11,204 nt of DNA from CAYVTV01 sp964526475. Its GTDB lineage: Bacteria > Bacteroidota > Bacteroidia > Bacteroidales > GCA-2748055. The DNA lies in NCBI GenBank assembly GCA_964526475.1, contig CAZGKF010000070.1:1-11204 (forward strand), given 5' to 3'. The position numbers were made by a program, and so were the translations under genes. Shown piece by piece: positions 7,135-11,204 of the stretch (the first letter of the stretch is position 1; each line of letters opens with the position of its first letter). The notes beneath the pieces were generated by a model, which had not been told where the DNA came from, did not search any database, and worked only from the letters and a program-made list of their open reading frames with translations.

Positions 7135-7833
7135 ATGGTAACAAAAGTTTTTTTTCGAAGCTTAATCAGAACAATAATTCTGACAACCGGATTTGTATTT
7201 TCCGCATCATTTAATTCTGATCACGCAACTTACGATCAGATAAAATACAGTATAAAAAAGGATTTACTTTCTGCAGATGAGATGGCTGCATCAAAAACTC
7301 TTGTGGCAGCAGTTGTGCAAATGCGTTCAACTCCTGATCTGGATGATAATGTGGAACGAATTAAAAATTTCATTTATGAAGCTGCCGGAAAGGGTGCCCG
7401 TATCGTTGTTTTTCCTGAATGTGCACTGACATCCTACATACAGGATGTTCTAATTTCTATCGATATAGAAAAAGTTAGGCAAGCTGAAAAACAAGTTGCT
7501 GATGCCTGCAGGGAAGCAGGTGTTTATGCAATTTTAGGAACACCCTACCGCGCTCAGATTAAAGCAAGGGCAGTAGAGAACAGCGTTTATGTTGTTCATT
7601 CGAATGCCCCGGCAAATCAAGACGCTTCAGGATCTCATGGTCATAGTCGTATCATTGCGCCTACGGGCAACATTATACAGGAAGCTTCCATTTTCGGGGA
7701 AGACATACTCATTGCAGAGTTAGACATCTCAAAAGCCAGCAGGTCTAATGCATTAAAGAGTCTTAACAGAGGTCCTCTTAAAGACTGGTGGGAAGAAGGC
7801 ATAAAAAGGGTGAAACTTATCGGTTTTGAATAG
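7135..7833 (+). CDS. Secreted nitrilase-superfamily protein with internal in-frame deletion (catalytic Lys and Cys lost)
   Basis: The protein belongs to the carbon-nitrogen hydrolase (nitrilase) superfamily, whose members cleave amides or nitriles with a Glu-Lys-Cys triad. Residues 1-24 form a signal peptide (basic start, hydrophobic IILTTGFVFSA), with no lipobox Cys, so export to the periplasm is expected. The nitrilase fold starts at VAAVVQMRSTPDLDDN (57-72), and the catalytic Glu is E95 in VVFPECALTSY. After YAILGTPYR (131-139) the sequence jumps straight to AQIKARAVENSVYVVHSNAP (140-159), which belongs to the late part of the family. The roughly 80-100 residues normally between them, carrying the catalytic Lys and the Cys-containing CxDxRFPE-type motif, are missing without loss of frame. 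The rest (GSHGHSRIIAPTGNIIQEAS, 166-185, and the DWWEEGIKRV tail) looks intact. As written it should be catalytically dead: a pseudogene, a repurposed pseudoenzyme or an assembly error. It may belong functionally with the MFS genes, but 193 nt separate them. Confidence 0.8.
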   Translation: MVTKVFFRSLIRTIILTTGFVFSASFNSDHATYDQIKYSIKKDLLSADEMAASKTLVAAVVQMRSTPDLDDNVERIKNFIYEAAGKGARIVVFPECALTSYIQDVLISIDIEKVRQAEKQVADACREAGVYAILGTPYRAQIKARAVENSVYVVHSNAPANQDASGSHGHSRIIAPTGNIIQEASIFGEDILIAELDISKASRSNALKSLNRGPLKDWWEEGIKRVKLIGFE

Positions 7834-7852
7834 AATCAGAAAAATACTGATT
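7834..7852 (+). other. Weak stem-loop directly after the nitrilase-like stop codon
   Basis: AATCAG (7834-7839) pairs with CTGATT (7847-7852) around a 7-nt loop of A and T. It begins at the base after the stop codon. No U-tract follows, so it is a poor intrinsic terminator and may be chance. Confidence 0.2.
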
Positions 7853-7888
7853 TAAAGCAAACTGTGAATAAAAAGACACCGGCCCAAG

Positions 7889-7900
7889 AGATAATTATCT
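7889..7900. promoter_or_regulatory. 12-bp perfect palindrome upstream of the MFS gene, possible operator
   Basis: AGATAATTATCT is a perfect palindrome in the 193-nt gap before the MFS transporter, about 125 nt from its start. A T-rich tract (7911-7927) follows. Symmetric sites of this size can be operators of dimeric regulators, but an AT-rich palindrome in AT-rich DNA may be chance, and no regulator gene is adjacent. No clear TAnnTTTG element was found in this gap. Confidence 0.25.
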
Positions 7901-8026
7901 TAAGTAAGAATTTGTTTTTTGTTTTTTAATAAGTTTTCATAATTTTAAAATCCGGAAAAATATTTCGGGTTATTAATTATGCTTCAAAGACATTTAATTA
8001 ACCCCACAAGCTAACAACAAAAAAAA

Positions 8027-9217
8027 ATGGAAAAGAAAAATTTTAGTACAGCTGCTATTGTAGCACTTATGGCAGTTTTTACGCTGGCTATTTGCTTCAT
8101 TATCCTGGGAGCCATCTCTGTTGAGTTAATGACTGCTCTTGAATTAGATGCAGGTCAGTTTGGCACCCTTGTATTAGGCTTATTCCTTACGAGCTGTATT
8201 GTGCAGCTCTTTATCGGCCCCCTGGTAGACAAAGTGGGGTACAAACCGGTTGCAATTCTGGGATTTACTGTAACCAGTCTTAGCATGTTGCTTCTGGCTT
8301 TCTCCTCAGGTTTCAATTTTGCTTTAATAGCCTGTATCCTTATGGGCATTGGAGCGATGTCGCTCAACACAGTCGGGAATACTCTTATCCCTGTTGTTCT
8401 TTTCGATGGCAAGGATCCTGCACGGGCAAGTAATTTTGGAAATGCTTTTTTTGCCCTGGGATATATCCTGACCCCTTTGCTTATTGTTTTTATGTTCCAA
8501 TCCTTAAATCTCCGCTACAATAGTGCTCTTATAATTATCAGCATACTTTCTCTTGTCTTTCTGGGATTTGCTCTTACAGCAAGTTTCCCTAAAGTCTCCA
8601 TTGGCTTTAAATTTACAATGGCCTTAAAAGTACTTATGAAACCGGCTGTACTGATCGCAGCCCTTGCCCTGTTTTGCTATATTTCTCTTGAAGTATCGAT
8701 GGGAACATGGATCCGGAAACTCATGGAAGAACTTTATATTGAAAATGCCAGCTTAAATGCTGCAGCAAAAACAAGTGTGGTGCTGAGTTTATTTGGAGTA
8801 GCCATGATGATTGGCAGGTTTCTTACTTCAGCAGTTAAAAATCTGACAGCAATGGGAGCTAAAGTAATTGTTCTGATGTCAATAGTATCTCTTGTTGCCA
8901 TTTTACTGATGATCTTTACCCCGGGACCTGTTTTGGGAATTGTTGCTGTGTTAATAGCCGGGATAGCTTTTGCTCCTATTTTCCCTACTATCGTTGGCGT
9001 TACTTTCAGTAAGTTCGATCCCAGCTTATATGGCAGTATCTTTGGAATTATATTTTCTTTCGGATTGCTTGGAGGAACATTTGTGCCCAAATTTATCGGA
9101 AATCTGAGCGTTGGATCCACTGTTCAGCAAAGTTTACTCATAGCTGCCATCATGGCCGGTATCCTTATATTTTTTGCTTTATTCATTGGGCGGATTGGCA
9201 AACAAAAAACAGATTAG
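8027..9217 (+). CDS. MFS transporter, 12 transmembrane segments
   Basis: This is a major facilitator superfamily permease of the cytoplasmic membrane, probably a proton- or cation-coupled importer of a small organic substrate. The 396-aa product has twelve hydrophobic helices in two groups of six, separated by a short basic loop (about 188-206). The loop between helices 2 and 3 carries the family motif A in the form GPLVDKVGYKP (64-74) with D68. Helix 4 contains GIGAMSLNTVGN (107-118), and the second half has IGRF (262-265). Overall the architecture resembles sugar/FHS-type or Bacteroidota sugar permeases, but the substrate is not determinable. Start: an A-rich stretch precedes the ATG, as is usual in Bacteroidota. 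The dehydrogenase gene follows after 33 nt and the URO-D-like gene 4 nt after that, so this is probably the first gene of a three-gene operon. Unlike the enzymes at either end of the group, it appears complete. Confidence 0.9.
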   Translation: MEKKNFSTAAIVALMAVFTLAICFIILGAISVELMTALELDAGQFGTLVLGLFLTSCIVQLFIGPLVDKVGYKPVAILGFTVTSLSMLLLAFSSGFNFALIACILMGIGAMSLNTVGNTLIPVVLFDGKDPARASNFGNAFFALGYILTPLLIVFMFQSLNLRYNSALIIISILSLVFLGFALTASFPKVSIGFKFTMALKVLMKPAVLIAALALFCYISLEVSMGTWIRKLMEELYIENASLNAAAKTSVVLSLFGVAMMIGRFLTSAVKNLTAMGAKVIVLMSIVSLVAILLMIFTPGPVLGIVAVLIAGIAFAPIFPTIVGVTFSKFDPSLYGSIFGIIFSFGLLGGTFVPKFIGNLSVGSTVQQSLLIAAIMAGILIFFALFIGRIGKQKTD

Positions 9218-9250
9218 TTACATGAAACAATAACTTAAACATTTTAGAAT

Positions 9251-10387
9251 ATGAAAAAATTAAGATTGGGAATGATAGGAGGCGGTATAGGAGCATTTAT
9301 CGGAGATGCACATCGCCGTGCCTCACGTATATGCAATGACTATGAACTTGTGGGAGGTGTTTTTGACATTGATTATGAAAGAAGTAAACAATTTGCCAGG
9401 CAGGAAGGTATTGATCTGTCCCGCTGTTACGATAGTGTTGACTCTCTGATTAAAGCTGAGCTTGATCTGCCTTCAGAAAAACAGATGCAGGTAATAGCAA
9501 TCGTAACTCCTAATGCTTTGCATTATCCGTTTGCAAAAAAATGTCTGGATAATAATTTTCATGTAGTGTGTGAAAAACCTATGACTCTGACAGTTGAGGA
9601 AGCTCTGGATCTTGAAAAAATTGTTACGGAAAAGAAACTTACTTTCTCGCTCACGCACACCTATACAGGTTATCCAATGGTAAGGCAGATGCGGGAACTC
9701 ATTGCACAGGGAGTGCTGGGAACCATTCAGCGTATCGATGCACAATATTACCAGGGATGGATCAATTCTATTATACATGGCACTGATAGCCGGATAACCG
9801 GTATATGGCGGCTGGAACCCAAGGATGCCGGTGTAAGCAGCTGCATGGGGGACATAGGAGTGCATGCTTTTAACCTTATTGAATATACAACAGGGCTTGA
9901 AATACAGCAAGTCCTGGCAGATCTCAGCCCTGTTAAGGAAGGAATAAAAATGGATCTTGATGGAACCGTTCTGTTACGATTCAAAGATGGGCTGAAAGGT
10001 GTCATCCGCTCAACACAGGTTGCTGCAGGAGAAGAAAACAATCTCACCATTGCTGTGTATGGGTCCGGAGCCAGTCTGAAATGGGGTCAGGAAAATCCCA
10101 ACTACCTCTATATGCTGAGTGATTCTGAACCTACCAAAGTATTTAAACCCGCTCATGCATACAACAGTGAAACTGCTGAGGCCGCCCATACAATGCCTGC
10201 AGGTCATCCGGAAGGGATTTATGAAGCTCTGGCAAACATATACAAAGGAACCGCTAAATCCATAAGAGGAGAAAGTTTCAACCCGGGAGAATTCCCAACT
10301 GTGCACGAAGGGGTGCGTGGCATGAAATTCATACACTCAGTAGTTAACTCCAATAAAAACGGAAATATCTGGATGAAAATCGATTAA
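9251..10387 (+). CDS. Gfo/Idh/MocA family NAD(P)-dependent oxidoreductase
   Basis: This is a cytoplasmic dehydrogenase of the glucose-fructose oxidoreductase / inositol dehydrogenase family, which oxidises or reduces sugars, inositols and related polyols with NAD(P). The N-terminal Rossmann fold has the dinucleotide loop GMIGGGIGAFIG (7-18). The catalytic-lysine motif CEKP lies at 107-110 (K109), and the downstream GDIGVHAFNL (200-209) supplies the conserved Asp (D201) and His (H205) of the family. The C-terminal alpha/beta domain follows to residue 378. Length and motifs are those of an intact enzyme. The close form with IGDAHRRASR after the glycine loop marks a subgroup that occurs in carbohydrate-use clusters. 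Coupling to an MFS permease suggests that it oxidises the imported compound. The exact substrate is unknown. Confidence 0.92.
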   Translation: MKKLRLGMIGGGIGAFIGDAHRRASRICNDYELVGGVFDIDYERSKQFARQEGIDLSRCYDSVDSLIKAELDLPSEKQMQVIAIVTPNALHYPFAKKCLDNNFHVVCEKPMTLTVEEALDLEKIVTEKKLTFSLTHTYTGYPMVRQMRELIAQGVLGTIQRIDAQYYQGWINSIIHGTDSRITGIWRLEPKDAGVSSCMGDIGVHAFNLIEYTTGLEIQQVLADLSPVKEGIKMDLDGTVLLRFKDGLKGVIRSTQVAAGEENNLTIAVYGSGASLKWGQENPNYLYMLSDSEPTKVFKPAHAYNSETAEAAHTMPAGHPEGIYEALANIYKGTAKSIRGESFNPGEFPTVHEGVRGMKFIHSVVNSNKNGNIWMKID

Positions 10388-10391
10388 TAAT

Positions 10392-10844
10392 ATGTCTTCA
10401 CGGGAAAGAATTTTAACAACACTAAAGCATCAGGAGCCGGATCGTATCCCTTTTGATATGGCCGGGACAATATGGAGCGGGATCAGTGAGACAGCATACC
10501 AAAACCTGCTGAAATATCTTGGACTGCCATTGCATAAGACAGAATGGTCAGATGTTATTCAACAAATAGTCATGCATATAAAGGCAACCGGTATGGATCC
10601 TTTCCAGTTAAAAAAGGATTTTGGAAAAGATATTGTATTCTGGGGTGGTGGAATAGATACGCAGAAGGTTTTGCCTTCCGGTTCAAGAAAAAATGTGGAA
10701 GATGATGTAAAACGCAACATCGACGCCCTGGCTCCGGGAGGTGGTTTTGTTTTTACAACTGTTCATAATATCCAGAGCGAAGTCCCCCCCGAAAACATTA
10801 TGACTATGCGGGAAACGGTTATGGAGTATGGAAGATACAGGTGA
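10392..10844 (+). CDS. URO-D/MtaA-like (uroporphyrinogen decarboxylase family) protein, internally deleted
   Basis: The ends of this 150-aa product are those of a URO-D-fold protein of the MtaA/corrinoid-methyltransferase-like type, normally about 340-400 aa. Residues 1-60 match the family start: SSRERILTTLKHQEPDRIPFD (2-22), then DVIQQIV (54-60). From about residue 64, ATGMDPFQLKKDFGKDIVFWGGG (64-86), IDTQKVLPSG, LAPGGGFVF (113-121) and VHNIQ..VPPENI (124-136) match the family end. The roughly 200-plus residues between, including most of the TIM barrel and the HxCG-type metal site, are absent, and the frame is kept across the junction (about 10560-10586). The protein should not be able to fold as the normal barrel, so it is probably a pseudogene remnant unless the assembly is wrong. 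It starts 4 nt after the dehydrogenase stop and would be the last gene of the operon. Beyond its stop lies a run of intergenic repeats. Confidence 0.78.
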   Translation: MSSRERILTTLKHQEPDRIPFDMAGTIWSGISETAYQNLLKYLGLPLHKTEWSDVIQQIVMHIKATGMDPFQLKKDFGKDIVFWGGGIDTQKVLPSGSRKNVEDDVKRNIDALAPGGGFVFTTVHNIQSEVPPENIMTMRETVMEYGRYR

Positions 10845-10867
10845 ACACAGAAGGATGGATTGATTTC

Positions 10868-10909
10868 AGAACAAGGAATGAAGAACGAAGAAGTAAAAAA
10901 GTAAAAGCT
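10868..10909. repeat. Degenerate purine-rich 7-bp repeats
   Basis: The bases can be read as consecutive heptamers AGAACAA, GGAATGA, AGAACGA, AGAAGTA, followed by the weaker AAAAAGT and AAAAGCT. This begins 24 nt after the stop of the URO-D-like gene. The AATGAAGAACGAAG-type string resembles short repeats common between genes in Bacteroidota. The segment opens the gene-free right end of the window (10845-11204). Confidence 0.5.
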
Positions 10910-10983
10910 TATGTGCGCGGGATGTCCACGGATTGTGCGAACCTGAGGCTTTTTGGCCGGGGCAGATCACACCCCACCCCTGG

Positions 10984-11006
10984 CCCCTCCCCCAGCGAGG
11001 GAGGGG
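10984..11006. repeat. GC-rich palindrome, dispersed-repeat type
   Basis: CCCCTCCC (10984-10991) and GGGAGGGG (10999-11006) are a perfect 8-bp inverted repeat with a 7-nt loop. The surrounding 10968-11032 is far richer in G and C than the rest of the window, with C-runs on the left and G-runs on the right. Similar CCCCTNNCCCCTCCC...GGGAGGGG strings are frequent intergenic repeats in Bacteroidota genomes, as I recall them. As RNA it would fold strongly and could end or stabilise the upstream transcript, but no U-tract follows. Confidence 0.6.
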
Positions 11007-11055
11007 AATGCTTAGCCGGGCTGGAAGGGGGATAGTTGGCAGTTTCAGTGAATCT

Positions 11056-11088
11056 TACTTTTCAGAAGCGTCAGCGCACTGAAAAGTA
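11056..11088. repeat. Long perfect-arm hairpin
   Basis: TACTTTTCAG (11056-11065) and CTGAAAAGTA (11079-11088) are a perfect 10-bp inverted repeat. Inside, GCG (11068-11070) pairs with CGC (11075-11077) around a TCAG loop, giving a 13-bp two-part stem with a small internal loop. It does not end in a U-tract, so it is not a standard terminator. Its size and symmetry make a chance origin unlikely. Confidence 0.65.
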
Positions 11089-11099
11089 CAGATGAACTA

Positions 11100-11120
11100 A
11101 TCCCACCTTTACGGTGGGAT
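11100..11120. repeat. 8-bp perfect hairpin
   Basis: ATCCCACC (11100-11107) pairs perfectly with GGTGGGAT (11113-11120) around a 5-nt TTTAC loop. It lies 11 nt after the larger hairpin and just before the second TGGCAGTTT copy. It is the kind of stable short stem-loop found in REP-like intergenic repeats. Confidence 0.6.
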
Positions 11121-11172
11121 GGCAGTTTGCAGTAGGATCGAGTTTTTATGAAGTGATTGTAATATAGAATAA

Positions 11173-11189
11173 TTCCCCGCCTTCGGGAA
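11173..11189. repeat. Small hairpin with a bulge near the window end
   Basis: TT + CCCG pairs with CGGG + AA around a CCTT loop, with C11175 bulged. It is the last of several stem-loops in the gene-free end. No T-run follows, and its role is unknown. Confidence 0.35.
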
Positions 11190-11204
11190 ATCGCGTAAAT
11201 AAAA

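Larger units (their letters stand above)
11037..11128. repeat. 9-bp direct repeats enclosing two hairpins
   Basis: TGGCAGTTT occurs at 11037-11045 and again at 11120-11128. The 74 bp between them hold two strong inverted repeats (listed separately). Both copies sit in short 7-bp-periodic stretches: AGTTGGC, AGTTTCA at 11034-11047 and AGTTTGC, AGTAGGA at 11124-11137. The direct repeat could be a target duplication of a tiny mobile element or simply two copies of a common intergenic heptamer repeat; I favour the latter. Confidence 0.45.

Noticed and set aside
7889..7928. Palindrome AGATAATTATCT plus following T-rich tract as a Rho-independent terminator
   Set aside because: The palindrome has no loop and no GC pairs to form a stable stem, and the T-tract is 10 nt away and interrupted. 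It was kept only as a weak operator candidate.
8155..9120. Minus-strand open frames opposite the MFS gene
   Set aside because: They are antisense to a strongly supported 12-helix transporter and have no recognisable domain.
9473..10336. Long open frames on the minus strand opposite the dehydrogenase gene
   Set aside because: They are antisense shadows of a clearly conserved gene. Their products are Cys/His/Ser-rich without any domain, and they overlap each other.
10841..11035. Open frame of 64 codons (GTG start) overlapping the end of the URO-D-like gene
   Set aside because: It lies in heptamer repeats and the GC-rich palindrome, its predicted product is low-complexity (PTPGPSPSEGGE), and it has no family character.
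10868..11189. CRISPR array or integron attC cassette in the repeat-rich right end
   Set aside because: The repeats are only 7-10 bp, of different sequence, and without regular spacers; no cas or integrase gene is present.

Overview
The window reads as a low-GC (AT-rich) Bacteroidota chromosome fragment. The basis is gene content (GldF and GldG of the gliding-motility ABC transporter beside a DnaN clamp, and a Fur-family regulator of the Bacteroidota type), a perfect Bacteroidota -7 promoter element (TAnnTTTG) in front of gldF, and A-rich translation starts instead of clear Shine-Dalgarno sites. A Bacteroidales/Marinilabiliales-like lineage is my guess; the sequence does not fix it further.

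Left part (1-7134), conserved core genes. After 261 bases without a gene, a Fur-family regulator runs rightward and converges on a long leftward block. Read in the direction of transcription, the block is gldF, gldG (7-bp overlap), a membrane-anchored DUF4340-like protein (2-nt gap), dnaN (about 110-nt gap carrying a 7-bp repeat array), a DEDDh 3'-5' exonuclease (15-nt gap) and, after a 228-nt AT-rich gap in which I see nothing clear, a fumarylacetoacetate-hydrolase-family enzyme. The block joins a membrane transporter of the cell envelope to the replication clamp and a proofreading-type nuclease.

Right part (7135-10844), accessory catabolic-looking genes, all rightward: a secreted nitrilase-superfamily protein, a 12-helix MFS transporter, a Gfo/Idh/MocA dehydrogenase and a uroporphyrinogen-decarboxylase (URO-D/MtaA)-like protein. 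The last three are closely spaced (33 and 4 nt) and probably form one operon for import and oxidation of an unidentified small substrate, perhaps a sugar or sugar derivative. The most striking observation is that the two outer enzymes both look internally deleted in frame. The nitrilase keeps its catalytic Glu but lacks the whole stretch with the catalytic Lys and Cys. The URO-D-like protein keeps its first ~60 and last ~85 residues but lacks the barrel core between them. Either two independent precise deletions have been kept in frame, or the assembly is wrong at two places.

Right end (10845-11204), no gene: a patchwork of short intergenic repeats (degenerate purine-rich 7-bp units, a GC-rich palindrome, a 9-bp direct repeat enclosing two strong hairpins, and a further small hairpin). 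Seven-base periodicity also appears in the unrelated array in front of dnaN.
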